A stretch of 64,000 bases of DNA from Paenibacillus monticola (GTDB taxonomy: Bacteria > Bacillota > Bacilli > Paenibacillales > Paenibacillaceae). The notes under the pieces are model-generated. The model saw only the letters and a list, made by a program, of their open reading frames with translations. It ran no database searches and was not told where the DNA came from. The position numbers and the translations under genes were made by a program. The stretch covers positions 558,001 through 622,000 of the forward strand of contig NZ_WJXB01000001.1 of NCBI RefSeq assembly GCF_009664975.1, read 5' to 3'. Positions 21,801 through 30,900 of the stretch are shown in pieces. Every line of letters starts with the position of its first letter. The first letter of the stretch is position 1.

Positions 21801-24800
21801 TTGCCTGGACATCCGTTTGAAGTCAAGCGCTATTGGATTGAGCAAAGCGGACCTAAAGTTAGTAGCAGCCATGCTTTTTTACATCCGTTAATTGATTCGG
21901 TAGAGGCGCATCTGAGTGTGGGGGAAGGTATTGTCTTTCAGAAATCCTTCGATGCGGGGCATCCTCTCTTGAATGATCACCAGGTTCTTGGACAATCAAT
22001 TCTTGCAGGTGCGTGTTATTTGGCGATGGTGCGCGCATGTGCGGGCATCTTGGCGGAGAATCCTGAGGTGAATCTGAGTTTCTCACGGGTGGTATGGAGA
22101 GAGCCGCTGCTTGTATCAGGCCAGTCGCATAAATGCCAGATCACCTTAAAGACACAGGAGAGTGGCGGTTTTCTTTATGAAATCACCAGCTTGCTTGAGG
22201 GAAGAACAGTGGTTCATTGTACTGGCAGCTACTCTGTACAAGAGGTGGACAGCAGCGCTGCAGGTGGAAGTAATGGTCAGTCCATTGAACAATGGCTGCC
22301 AATCGAAGAGATTAAAGAGCAAAGTGAAGAGCGCATAGCTCAGGACGCATTATACCGGAACTTTTCAGATTCAGGCTTAAATTATGGCCCCCGTTATCAG
22401 ACGGTGGAGCACCTATGGTGCAGCACTTCATCAGTACTGGGTCGGATCAGCTTAAACAGCGTGAATGATGAACTGGGTCAGGAGACGCTGCATCCGTCTG
22501 TTCTGGATGGCGCTTTGCAGACCATCGCCGGGTTTGCTTTTGCAGGTCCCATTGAACAGCGGACAATAGCGATGCCTTTTTCAATCGAACGGGTGGACAT
22601 GATATCTCCGGTTGGAAAGAGCGGATACGCTTATGTGCAGAAAGTAGCGGAAGACAAGTATCATATCGCGATCACAGATGATGCAGGCAGGGTATGCATT
22701 AAGCTTTATGGTGTTACGGTCAGGGAACCGAAGAATCAAGCGCAGAAAGAGCCAAGCTTTTATTATGTCCCGGGCTGGAAGGAAGCTATTGAAGTGGAAA
22801 ATTGTCCAACAGTACCGCGCAAGGGAGGGATTCTCATTGTATCGTCACCAGAGGATGTGACAGCGGCACTGGCCTTGAAAGGATATTATTCCGGCCTTAT
22901 GCAGGAGGGAACTGTACCGCTAGTGGTGCAATTGGACTCAGGACTGGAACGTGCTTCTACTAATGAACATTCGGAACGTCAAGAAGTAAGATCCCTTGAT
23001 ACCAGGGATGCTTCAGAATTGGAGAAGGTACTGCGTACGTTCCGAACCTCTGGTCTGGCCACAGTGTATTTCTTGGCAGGCTTGCATCATCGCTCTGAGA
23101 ATGCTGAAAGCATCCGGGAAACCGAGATCGCTGAAGAGCTGGGTGTTATCTCCTTATTCAGAATGCTGAAAGCATTGTCGGCACAAGACTATGCGTCAGA
23201 ACCTATGGAGATTAAAGTGATTACTGCCAATACCTTCAAAGTGGCAGCTAATGACAAAATCAGGCCGCAATATGCTGCTTTGCACGGTTTGATCAAGTCG
23301 GCAGGCAAGGAATTCCCGCAGTGGCAGCTCAAATATATTGATCTTGATCTAGCCGAGGCCGGTCATGAGCGTTATATTCCATCGTCAGCTTGGATCTCCA
23401 GTGTTGTTTCCGAACCCCAACAGTCAGGTGATGAAGTGGCGGTTCGGCAGGGGCGGCGATATATTCGTACGCTGGTTCCGGCTGCCTTGTCCAAGGATAA
23501 CCACACGCTATTCAGGGACAACGGTGTCTATCTTATTTTGGGAGGAGCCGGCGGAATTGGACTTGAGCTGAGCCGTTATCTTGCCGGGAAGCTGCAAGCT
23601 CGAATTGCTCTTGTGGGTCGGCGGAGGCTTACTAATGAACTGGCGGAACAGCTTCGAGACATCGAAGCTTTGGGCGGCGAGGTGCTTTATATTCAAGCCG
23701 ATGCGATGAATCTCGAGGATATGCGGCAGGCCGTTCAGCGCACGAAGCAGAGCTTTGGAACGATAAATGGCGTCATTCATTCGGCGATTGTGTTGGAAGA
23801 CCGGACACTGGTCAACCTGGATGAGCCGACGTTCAGGAGGACGCTCGGACCCAAGGTAAGCGGAAGTGTGATTCTGAATGAGGTCGTCAAAGCTGAACCG
23901 TTGGATTTCATGCTCTTTTTCTCTTCGGCCCAATCGTTCATCGGCAGCAGGGGACAGAGCAATTATGCGGCTGCCTGTACGTTTAAAGACGCTTTTGCCC
24001 AGCATTTGAATGACGTCAGATCCTATCCGGTCAAGATAATAAATTGGGGGTATTGGGGCAGTGTTGGTGCCGTCTCTGGTGAGGGTTACAGCAAGCGCCT
24101 GGAGGCCCAGGGCATATTCTCCATACAACCGGCAGAAGGAATGGCGGCGATTGAACAGATTCTGACCTCTCCGTTTAGTCAAGTGACTTATGTAAAAGCA
24201 GATGCAAATGCGGTGCGGCAAATGGGTGCTGTAATGGAACAGCAATATAAGGTGCTCCCGCAGCAGTTTGCTTCCGTGCTAACGCAGGGGGAAGATTTGC
24301 TGCCCGCTGTTCAGCCTGATCAACTGCTGTTAAACCGCCAGCGAGAGGCTTTGAGCGAGCTTGAAGCATTGGCTATAGATCTGCTTGTACGTTCACTTCG
24401 GCTGCTGGGTTGGGTCGCCGTAAGAGGACAACAGTTCGAGCAACATGAATTAAGAACCCGGCTCGGCATAGATTCCCGTTATTTCCGTCTCTTTGACAGC
24501 ATCATCGCCATGCTCAGCGAGCGGGGGCTGCTGGAACAAGCGGGGACGTCGCTAATCTGGCGGGGGAGTACTTATGCGCAAACGGAGGATTCTTCGCTGG
24601 ACGAACAGAAATTAGCCTCCAGACGGGACCAGCTGCTGGACGGCTATCCTGAGTTCGGTGCTTTTACACGATTGCTGTGGGCGTGCCTTCAAAGCTATCC
24701 GGGCATTCTGAGCGGGCGCGTTAATCCTGTAGAGATTATGTTCCCCAAGGGGTCCAAATCGCTGGTGGAAGATATTTATAAAGGTCATTATGCCGCAGAT

Positions 24801-27800
24801 TATTATAACCGCTTGGTTGCGGACACAGTAGAGCGGTTTGTGCAGCTGCGCAGCAAAGAGCATACTGGCAGACCTATCCGTATTATGGAGGTCGGTGCAG
24901 GTACAGGGGGAACTAGCCGCTGGGTATTTGAGGCTCTAAAATCATGTCAGGCCCAGGTTCAATATGTATATACGGATATTTCACCGGGCTTTCTTGCACA
25001 TGGAAGACGGGAATATGCGGATCTGTACCCATTCATCGAATTCACTCTATTTAATGCGGAGAATGATCCACAGCCGCAGGGTTTCGAGCCAGGAAGTATA
25101 GATCTTGTTGTGGCTACGAATGTACTTCATGCCACCAAGCATGTCGGGAACACGCTCCAGCAGTTAAAAAATCTGCTTAAACGGAACGGGCTAATTGTCA
25201 TCAACGAACTGACTGCAAATCAAATCTTCTCCACTCTTACCTTCGGTTTAACCGATGGATGGTGGCTGTTTAACGATGCCGGGCACAGGCTGCCTGGGTC
25301 CCCTTTGCTGAGCGTTTCCTCATGGAGCAAACTCTTAGCCGAGCACGGGTATACAAGCGTAAATGTGCACGGATTCACCGATACCCAGCCGGAACGGCTG
25401 GAGCAAGCTGTTATCATAGCTGAAAGCGACGGTGTTATGCAGTTAAGCGCGGAGATTAAGCGTGTGACACCTTTGGCTCCTCTATCAAAGGCGGAGGGAA
25501 AGGAAGCGTCGGGCAATATCCTTAAGGATCGCAATGATCGCAATGATCGCGATGTCCGCGAGGAAGCCCTGTTGTATGTAAAGCGGGTCTTTGCAGAGGT
25601 ATTGCACATGAACGAGGCGGATTTTGACATTCAGGCTACATTCGAGACCTACGGAGTCGATTCGCTTGTCGTGATGGACATCAACAAACAGTTTGAACAG
25701 CAACTGGGAACGCAGTCATCGACCCTTCTTTTCGAGTATAAAACGATTGACGCTTTAGCCGGGTTCTTCAGTACTAAACATGCTCAGTATTTCACGGGTC
25801 ATCCGCCCCAAGATGCTCGGGAGAAGGCAAAGCAGCCGCTTTTGGAACAAGATCCTGCTCAGCTATTCAGCGATTATCACCACGAAGATGCTGTCAGCGC
25901 CGAACCTGTAACTATATCGACTGAAAATGAGTCGAAGAGCTCACCACAGGACATAGCGATCATAGGCTTAAGCGGAAAATACCCTGGAGCGGAGACGCAG
26001 GAGCAATTTTGGGAGCTATTGCGGCGGGGAGACAGCGCGATTCGGGAAATTCCCCATGAGCGTTGGGACTCTTCCTTGCAATTTAGCCCGGACCGCCATG
26101 AAGCAGGCAAAAGCTACAGCAAATGGGGCGGATTTATTGAGGGTGTAGATACCTTCGATCCGTTTCTTTTCAACGTCACACCAGCGGAGGCGGAAACGAT
26201 GGACCCGCAGGAAAGACATTTCCTGCAAACCGTCTGGTCGCTCTTTGAGGATGCCGGATATACAAGCACAAGAAGGGCAAAGGATGAACATCGGGTCGGT
26301 GTCTTTGCCGGGGCGATGAATTCGCATTATGAGTGGCTTGGCGGGGCGGCTACAGCAAGCGGCAGCAAGACCTTTGCCCGCTCCTCCTACTGGTCCATAG
26401 CCAACCGGATCTCATACTTTTTCAACCTTTCGGGGCCCAGTATGGCTATTGACACCGCCTGTTCTTCATCCCTGACAGCCATTCATTTGGCCTGCGAGAG
26501 CATCCGTCGGGGAGAATGCCACACGGCAGTTGCGGGAGGCGTTAACCTAATCCTGCATCCGATGCATTATGAGCGGTATTCCATGATGAATATGATCTCG
26601 GGGAACGACGAATGCCGAAGCTTCGGCGAAGGCGCGGATGGCTTTGTGGATGGAGAAGGGGTGGGAGCGGTACTGCTGAAGCCTCTGGAGGAAGCCATCG
26701 GCGATGGAGACTATATCTATGGAATCATCAAAGGGTCGACAATCAATGCCGGAGGCAAAACAGGCGGTTATTTAGTGCCTAACCCATCTGCCCAAGCGGG
26801 TGTTATCCGTGAAACGCTGCTGAAGACGGGGATAGAACCGCAGTCTATCAGCTATATCGAGGCGCATGGAACGGGGACTGCCCTAGGAGACCCAATCGAA
26901 ATTGCGGCCTTGAGCGAAGTGTTTGGAAAAGCCGACGGGATGGTGAAACATTGCGCGATTGGCTCCGTGAAGTCAAATATCGGGCATCTGGAATCTGCAT
27001 CAGGGATGGCCGGATTAACCAAGGTATTGCTGCAAATGAAATACAGATTGCTTGTGCCTTCCCTTCATTCCGGGCAGATGAATCCCCGGATTAACCTGGA
27101 GGGAACGCCCTTCACGGTGCAGCAGAAGCTGGAGGAATGGACAACCCCGCAGCAGGAGCAGGACGGAAGGATCACAGCATTTCCACGAAGAGCCGGACTC
27201 AGCTCCTTTGGCGCGGGCGGGGCTAACGCCCATTTAATCATTGAAGAATATGATAATCGCGTTAGTCGGAAACAGGCTGCAGTTGAAGAATCTGGAGTGC
27301 CGCATGCGATCATCCTATCTGCAAAAAATGAAGAGGGATTAAAGCGGTATGCCAGCAGTCTTGCGGATTATCTGCGGCAAGCTTTACAAGCAGAGCTGAT
27401 TACTGACAGTAATCAAGCCGGAGTATTGGCCGACCGGAGAGACATTCTAACGCTGCAGAATATTGCCTATACATTACAGCTAGGCAGAGAGGCAATGGAG
27501 GAGCGTCTAGCTTTTGTCGTGTCCGATAGGGAGCAGTTGCTCCAATATCTACAGCATTACATCGAAGAATCCAATCCGCCTGCCGGAATGTATTCCTCGA
27601 ATATCCGCAAGGCCAAACCGGTTACCAGCAGACCGACCGGAGATCTGCATGTATCTCAGTGCATCCGGGAGCGAAGACTTGATGAACTTGTTCAGTTATG
27701 GACGGAAGGTGCAGCCGTACCTTGGGAAGAACTGTATGCTGCGTTGGTGGGGGCGAATCAACCCATCTTCATCACTCTTTCGCCATATCCTTTTGCCAAG

Positions 27801-27977
27801 GAACGTTATTGGATACCTGATTTTGATGTCAATTCCATCTATCAAGATAACAACAAGCAGACCCGACAGACTGTGCTGGGCGAAGAAGATTTGCTTAAGC
27901 TGTTTACTGAGGTTAGCCAAGGAACACTTGACCTAGTTCAGGCTGAACAACGGATAGGAGGCGCGGCTCGTGGATAA
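12885..27977 (+). CDS. Trans-AT PKS: KR-ACP-KS-DH-KR-ACP-KS-DH-KR-MT-ACP-KS
   Basis: 5030 residues, the largest gene here. GTG start overlaps the upstream stop (GTGA); GGAGGG at 12870-12875 lies 9 bases ahead. N-terminal docking helices ~1-32. KR1 core ~286-465; ACP1 Ser ~600; KS1 ~714-1142 (Cys ~879) with a pseudo-ACP insert at ~1206-1290 of its flank; DH1 ~1462-1755 (His ~1492 in HSVAGSTLWP, Asp ~1660 in DGAFQ); KR2 core ~1996-2171; ACP2 Ser ~2295; KS2 ~2388-2813 (Cys ~2555); DH2 ~2999-3285 (His ~3032, with Ala for Pro in the HxxxGxxxxP motif; Asp ~3208); KR3 core ~3546-3720 (YAAAC instead of YAAAN); C-MT ~3816-4182 (EVGAGTGGTS SAM loop, NVLHAT and NELT matching the His/Glu dyad); ACP3 Ser ~4260; KS3 ~4358-4790 (Cys ~4526). 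All KS keep Cys-His-His. The tail ~4998-5030 is a docking helix pair. Expected chemistry: three reducing/dehydrating modules, the last alpha-methylating. Confidence 0.95.
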   Translation: MSPKTKKQILNRVKDKQITPEQGKQLLLELQADDSSRKAAELHLYQPSWTQSILTNDLEAGHGFGNLLIFEDNDGLSRLIEEYAGQKSRLHCTVIQPGEAYKKLADDSYRIRVDVPEDYQQLLADLKLAEWESPQILHAWSQGSNSVLSSERVSEQLDKGFYSLLYLTQALLRLKITSPLPLLYLHTAEPTHIQPLYAAVGALIRTVRLEQPNYLFKSVQLEALPEPTGIGNLDPAQTVQFLCSELAEKGAASREVKYAGYDRYVRSLKEMHSQEFNQELPIVSGGTYIITGGCGGLGSFVAKHFAARYQANLILNGRSEADERIDTQLEELQRLGSSTIYVQADLAIQADTQRLIRTAKEKFGALNGIIHCAGLLQDAFILNKKREQAKSVLTPKITGTLNLDEAAKDEELDMFVLFSSISALLGNIGQGDYAYANAFMDHFAEMRNSLVHRQVRHGRTLAINWPLWANGGMEISPAQESWMQNSLDISVMETDQGISALETALRAGKGISQILAITGTGSTAAKGLLELYHNKEIKGTQTSKKTENTENTENTAAHPASPRLKSYAEQWLVKLLAKVTKYPLNGIKVDRAFEHYGVDSMIVMAMNRELEADFGELSKTLLFEYQNIDELAGYFVDNHSLKLTQLAGLVDDKPISTAKNGAVPTNEHLMSAKSSRFAVSGSASAVPEPPRSAQAAIAASKSQEEKAKLESGDIAVIGVSGRYPLARNIAEFWDNLKNGRDCITEIPQERWDALAAYSEDVNDKSKSYSKWGGFITDADKFDPLFFSISPKEATIMDPQERIFLETVWQTLEDAGYPKSSLNHSKAGVFVGVMYGQYQLFGANSDGTSLAPTSSYASIANRVSYFFNFHGPSIALDTMCSSSLTAIHLACDSIRRGESEIAIAGGVNLSIHPQKYLMLSQQRFLSTDGRCRTFGADGDGYVPGEGSGSVLLKPLHQAVADGDRIYAVIKGSTMNHGGKTNGYSVPNPNAQADLISEALKQTGIHPRTISYMEAHGTGTSLGDPIEITGLSKAFGKWTGDTAFCAIGSVKSNIGHAESAAGIAGLTKLLLQFQHKLLVPSLHSETPNPNIRFDRSPFSVQRELAEWTRPVVSIDGEEREYPRRAGISAFGAGGANVHVLLEEYSAEAANEVLSEKTGPHLIILSAQNKERLGEYAEELADYLNKSLNEPLTHPIEGAVVSTRSHNQEKIEYELASITSVVLEIAADILQMDKSELDAAASLQDGWLQGSELIRLAEELQKRYSWPSEIHELINAPSLESVVQKIAELSAYPEEMHLTAATIEAPDRSFLDTINSGNAAPALADLAYTLQLGREEMEERLGMVVSSLAELQDKLSQYAQSGADGVSLYYGNTRAEESPLRLIMNGEEMNAVIEQLLAKQELQRLAPLWVSGIKVDWCRLYSADTALPKKISLPTYPFAKERYWVNQTAGTVYSSRASNDYRGDLHPLLDVNASTLQVQSFSKVLEQRQWHWRDHSVAGSTLWPGAAFMEMARAAGDLSNSNKRVIEIRNVVWRQPLYLTDIPTHLTIELIPQDQRVEYEILTTAPDGQHLVYNSGELVYAQPDDPAAVQVIETEGIKQNCPVHYDQDQCYALFEQFGMSYGPAFQSIQALYCSGNEALSLLSLPDELAERSGDFGLHPALLDGAFQTVAGMAWANHQDGGRPYLPFSADRIMLHSYPINKCMVYVKREEDKGLENSGFQTVHLYILDLLGQVLVDIPNFTLKRLAETEHSPAAASAEENNQELLYCRPVWEEDTQLASAAATSGSGIMLLIGGSDPLVEELQNSGRYRHIVRVSSGDGYRHTAKDSYVLQSGNEQDYEQLLQHLKQSHKLPDTILFAFPESRFTWNSQELSEQLSHTLYDLFAFSKALVADKMKPDTKLICLFHSERNETGPLHAALNGFTRTLQLEYPQMHCKVIEVKKSISSNSYNDAELIILESQASLNQDAEVRYEGKRRFVKRLRELEAAGIPVAALPLVDGGTYIITGGLGGLGLIFANYLTTKVSCNLVLTGRSVLNETIKQRLAEIGGPGVQPFYIQADVTDKEDVRRLVAEVKERFGHIDGLIHSAGNIRDALLINKSRQNMEDVIQTKVHGTLILDEALQKEPLAFFALFSSMVALQGNVGQSDYAFANSFLEHYADVRTSSGRPGKTVVIHWPQWAEGGMKPDEVTIRHLKQAGISPLGTKQGIEAFELALQSTGSLNVGVLSGNRSQIRESLDRFNGKGIFVQKPSKATVATASNTSNLKHKAEQLLKEAVAGVVKLPVARVDIRESFERYGLDSVMSMDLTRELERVFGELPKTLFFEFRTISDLADHFVEKYADALIVQGQVTEIQGSTKLTSTARGTETLLPAARYLKDIPALQSTKEIAVSQDIAIIGLSGKYPMADTLEQFWANLKDGKDCITEIPADRWDYRQYYDPDKDRKGKSYSKWGGFINDVDKFDPLFFQISPRDAVFMDPQERLFLETVWRVIEDSGYSRQQLDKHTVGMFAGVMYGQYQLLGAEEYAKGNDVVAGSSHAFVANRASYFFNFTGPSIAVDTMCSSSLTAIHLACDSIRRGECELAVAGGVNLSIHPHKYLLLSQSKFTSSDGKCRSFGEGGDGYVPGEGVGAVLLKPLQQAIMDRDNIYGVIKGTALNHGGRTTGVTVPNPIAQGNVISDALTRAHIDPLTVSYIEAHGTGTALGDPLEINGLVKAYDGDPKKSTCAIGSVKSNIGHLESAAGIAALTKVLLQLKHRQLVPSLHADIPNAHIKFEDTRFKVQRELAEWGGDDVDGMAAPRRAGISSFGAGGSNAHLLVEEFIPSSDFAGDNILSPQIIVLSAKDAARLQQSARQLRDYLVQLQAGRQPGTLISLQDIAFTLQVGREAMAERLAMVVHSVEETVQRLNQYVEGSANISEWVTGSLTEVDSPWRMGTDEEDGLYIQSVINAGNWDKVSRLWVNGTAIEWSLLHGNASPRRISLPGHPFEVKRYWIEQSGPKVSSSHAFLHPLIDSVEAHLSVGEGIVFQKSFDAGHPLLNDHQVLGQSILAGACYLAMVRACAGILAENPEVNLSFSRVVWREPLLVSGQSHKCQITLKTQESGGFLYEITSLLEGRTVVHCTGSYSVQEVDSSAAGGSNGQSIEQWLPIEEIKEQSEERIAQDALYRNFSDSGLNYGPRYQTVEHLWCSTSSVLGRISLNSVNDELGQETLHPSVLDGALQTIAGFAFAGPIEQRTIAMPFSIERVDMISPVGKSGYAYVQKVAEDKYHIAITDDAGRVCIKLYGVTVREPKNQAQKEPSFYYVPGWKEAIEVENCPTVPRKGGILIVSSPEDVTAALALKGYYSGLMQEGTVPLVVQLDSGLERASTNEHSERQEVRSLDTRDASELEKVLRTFRTSGLATVYFLAGLHHRSENAESIRETEIAEELGVISLFRMLKALSAQDYASEPMEIKVITANTFKVAANDKIRPQYAALHGLIKSAGKEFPQWQLKYIDLDLAEAGHERYIPSSAWISSVVSEPQQSGDEVAVRQGRRYIRTLVPAALSKDNHTLFRDNGVYLILGGAGGIGLELSRYLAGKLQARIALVGRRRLTNELAEQLRDIEALGGEVLYIQADAMNLEDMRQAVQRTKQSFGTINGVIHSAIVLEDRTLVNLDEPTFRRTLGPKVSGSVILNEVVKAEPLDFMLFFSSAQSFIGSRGQSNYAAACTFKDAFAQHLNDVRSYPVKIINWGYWGSVGAVSGEGYSKRLEAQGIFSIQPAEGMAAIEQILTSPFSQVTYVKADANAVRQMGAVMEQQYKVLPQQFASVLTQGEDLLPAVQPDQLLLNRQREALSELEALAIDLLVRSLRLLGWVAVRGQQFEQHELRTRLGIDSRYFRLFDSIIAMLSERGLLEQAGTSLIWRGSTYAQTEDSSLDEQKLASRRDQLLDGYPEFGAFTRLLWACLQSYPGILSGRVNPVEIMFPKGSKSLVEDIYKGHYAADYYNRLVADTVERFVQLRSKEHTGRPIRIMEVGAGTGGTSRWVFEALKSCQAQVQYVYTDISPGFLAHGRREYADLYPFIEFTLFNAENDPQPQGFEPGSIDLVVATNVLHATKHVGNTLQQLKNLLKRNGLIVINELTANQIFSTLTFGLTDGWWLFNDAGHRLPGSPLLSVSSWSKLLAEHGYTSVNVHGFTDTQPERLEQAVIIAESDGVMQLSAEIKRVTPLAPLSKAEGKEASGNILKDRNDRNDRDVREEALLYVKRVFAEVLHMNEADFDIQATFETYGVDSLVVMDINKQFEQQLGTQSSTLLFEYKTIDALAGFFSTKHAQYFTGHPPQDAREKAKQPLLEQDPAQLFSDYHHEDAVSAEPVTISTENESKSSPQDIAIIGLSGKYPGAETQEQFWELLRRGDSAIREIPHERWDSSLQFSPDRHEAGKSYSKWGGFIEGVDTFDPFLFNVTPAEAETMDPQERHFLQTVWSLFEDAGYTSTRRAKDEHRVGVFAGAMNSHYEWLGGAATASGSKTFARSSYWSIANRISYFFNLSGPSMAIDTACSSSLTAIHLACESIRRGECHTAVAGGVNLILHPMHYERYSMMNMISGNDECRSFGEGADGFVDGEGVGAVLLKPLEEAIGDGDYIYGIIKGSTINAGGKTGGYLVPNPSAQAGVIRETLLKTGIEPQSISYIEAHGTGTALGDPIEIAALSEVFGKADGMVKHCAIGSVKSNIGHLESASGMAGLTKVLLQMKYRLLVPSLHSGQMNPRINLEGTPFTVQQKLEEWTTPQQEQDGRITAFPRRAGLSSFGAGGANAHLIIEEYDNRVSRKQAAVEESGVPHAIILSAKNEEGLKRYASSLADYLRQALQAELITDSNQAGVLADRRDILTLQNIAYTLQLGREAMEERLAFVVSDREQLLQYLQHYIEESNPPAGMYSSNIRKAKPVTSRPTGDLHVSQCIRERRLDELVQLWTEGAAVPWEELYAALVGANQPIFITLSPYPFAKERYWIPDFDVNSIYQDNNKQTRQTVLGEEDLLKLFTEVSQGTLDLVQAEQRIGGAARG
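14520..14546 (+). repeat. Three tandem copies of ACAGAGAAC in the pre-ACP linker
   Basis: Three 9-bp units (the last with C to T) encode Thr-Glu-Asn three times in the linker between KR1 and ACP1. The unit is a multiple of three, so copy-number change keeps the frame. Confidence 0.9.
16500..16752 (+). other. Serine-less ACP-like insert in KS flanking subdomain (M5)
   Basis: About 84 residues sit in the same flanking-subdomain position as in M2. Counting 14 residues back from the aromatic after helix II, as in true ACPs of this cluster, gives Gly (codon 16623-16625) at the phosphopantetheine position; a Ser follows one residue later. The terminal INAPSLESVVQKI segment resembles the ACP helix IV region (YPTL...LA). 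Confidence 0.55.
25527..25553 (+). repeat. Three tandem copies of GATCGCAAT in the MT-ACP linker
   Basis: The 9-bp units (third with one mismatch) encode Asp-Arg-Asn repeats between the methyltransferase and ACP3. In frame, likely produced by replication slippage in a tolerant linker. Confidence 0.9.
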
Positions 27978-30900
27978 ACCGGATATTCAGCACATTCTGC
28001 AAATGATCCAGAATAAAGAAATATCTCCCGAAGAAGGCGTTAAACGTTTCAACAACCTGCCTCTTATGGATTCACTCGCCGAACAAACCATTGGCGTGAG
28101 CCGGACGGATGTGGACAGCAGTCTGCTGACAACGCATATTGAGAAGCTGTTGAAGGAGCTTTTCGGGCAACTGATCAAGCTCCCGGTATCGAGACTTGAT
28201 CTCGACACGAGTTTTCAGGACTATGGTGTCGATTCGGTGATGGTGAAGCGGTTTAACGATTTGCTGGAGCAGCAGGTTGGACCGGTCTCCACAACAATGT
28301 TGTTCGAATACCGGACGCTACGGGAATTAGCGGCTTCTTTGGCCGTGACTCACAGGGGTCCACTGGCAGAGCTGTTCAGCCTTCGTGCGAATCATGAGGC
28401 AACGGAGCAAAACGCTAAACAAGCCAATCAGGCGATTAATCATACCGCAACCTTGGCAGTACCGGAAGAAACGGGCTCTATAACCGGGAATGTGGCCATT
28501 ATTGGAGTTAGCGGACGATATCCGCAAGCAGCAGACCTCTCCGCCTTTTGGGATAATCTCAAGGAGGGTAGAGACTGCATCGGCGAGATCCCGGCTGAAC
28601 GCTGGGATTATCATTCCTATTATGACCCAGACCCAGAGGCTGCGCTTAAGGGGAAAATGTATTGCAAGTGGGGAGGATTTGTAGAAGACGCCGACCGTTT
28701 TGACTCGTTGTTCTTCAACATTTCACCCAAGGAAGCAAGCATTATGGACCCGCAGGAGCGCCTGTTCCTGGAGACGGTGTGGAGCACGCTGGAAGATGCG
28801 GGTTATACCCGGGAAGAAATCGCTGCGCGCATTCTGGAGCGGCAGCTCCCGGGTGTAGGCGTATTCGCTGGTGTCACTACGAATTCGTATCAATTATGGG
28901 GACCGGAACAACTGCAGCAGGGAGCAGCTTCCTTATCTACCTCGTTCCCTTGGTCTATAGCCAACCGGATCTCTTATTATTTTGATTTCACGGGGCCTAG
29001 TATTCCTGTGGATACCGCCTGTTCCTCCTCTTTGACGGCCATTCACATGGCTTGCGAGAGTCTGGCTAAAGGTGAATGCAGTATGGCGATTGCCGGTGGG
29101 GTAAACCTGTATCTCCACCCGCTGAAATATATAGTACCCAGCCAAAAAGGGATGCTGTCTGCCAGCGGGAAATGCAGTAGCTTCGGGGTTGACGCAGATG
29201 GGTACGTGCCGGGAGAGGGCGTAGGCGCGGTGCTGCTTAAGCCTTTGGAGCAGGCCGAACGGGATGGCGATTATATTTATGGCGTCATCAAGGGAACCGC
29301 AATCAATCATGGGGGAGCGAGCAACGGATATACTGTACCCAGTCTCAGTGCACAGGTGGAGCTAATTCGGGACACGCTGCGGAAGGCTGACATCGATCCA
29401 CGGACGATTAGTTATATTGAAGCACACGGAACCGGCACCACTCTGGGGGACCCGATTGAAGTTAATGCCCTTACCAAAGCATATGGTGAATACACACAGG
29501 ATCGTCAATACTGCTCCATCGGTTCGGCCAAGTCGAATATTGGTCATCTGGAGGCAGCGGCGGGAATTGCGGGTTTGACCAAGGTTTTGCTGCAAATGAA
29601 GCATGGGCAGTTGGTGCCGTCTCTGCACGCAGAAGTTACGAATCCGAATATCCGGTTTGAGGAGTCTCCCTTTTATGTACAGCAGGAATTGGCGGATTGG
29701 CAGCCGCTGCTGGATGTGCAAGGGAAGATGTCCCGTATCCCACGCCGTGCAGGAGTCAGCTCCTTCGGTGCAGGAGGTTCCAATGCCCACATCATAGTCG
29801 AAGAATACAACGCTATGAGACTGCCGGTGAACACGGGAAGTGCTGAAACGCATATGCATATCGTGCCATTGTCGGCCAAAAATGAGAAACAGCTGCTGGA
29901 CTACGCGCAAAGGCTGTTTCAATTTTTGGAACGGAAGAAAGCAGCAGAGGTTCATGTGACTGAACTCGAAGCCGTATTCATGGAGAGATTGTCTTATACG
30001 TTGCAAACATGCCGCGAACCGATGGAATTCAGAGTTGCTCTGTTAGCGGGTAACCTGAGGGAGCTAAGCGACAAGCTGCAGTCTTATATCAATGGAGACA
30101 TCTATGAAGAGGGCATCCTGCAGGGCAATGTCCGCCATTCAGCTTTAAGCAAGCTGCCGCAAGACGAGGAGATGAACGGGCTGGTTCGCAATTGGGCAAA
30201 CAAAGGCAAGCTGATCCCAATCGCTGATTTTTGGGTGAATGGCGGAACTGTGGATTGGCGCGGATTAAGCGGTAAAAGAGTGCAGAAGCTCCCGCTTCCT
30301 GCCTATCCTTTTGCCGGTGAGCGCTACTGGCTGCCTCAGCCAAGCAGCAGCCCGGTGCGGTCGCTGGGAACACAGAGATTGCATCCACTCGTCCATAACA
30401 ATGCTTCGACGCTGCTGGAACATAAATACACCACCATCCTTGAGAACAAGCAGCCAATTGTCTTCGGCCATGGGCTTATTGCGGGTTTTGCTTTTGTAGA
30501 AGCCGGGCTTGCCGCAGGTGAGCTGGCAGCAGAGCAGCATATCCAGAGCATACGGAATATTCAGTGGTCTGAACGTGCAGCCCATAACGGGGATGTCGAG
30601 GAGCTGTTGATCCGGATTTATCCTGCCGGAGAAGAGCTGCAATTTGAGGTAGCCACGAAGGATAACCAGGCCGAGGAAGCTGTACTTTCCCAAGGAGTAC
30701 TGCTGTTGAATTCGTCCTCCTCAGGATCTTTTGGCAGCCAAGCTGCCCTGGATCTGCAGAGAATTAAGCAGCGCTGCGGGAAGTCCTGGAAAGGCGCACA
30801 CTGCTATGATCGGTTCCAGACAGCCGGTATGGAGTACGAAGCTTCATTCCGTTCCATTCAAGAAATGGTTATAGGGGAGAATGAAGCGCTGGCACAGCTC

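Noticed and set aside
23508..24245. Long antisense frame (245 residues) opposite a KR
   Set aside because: Low-complexity reverse complement of a conserved KR; no independent signal.
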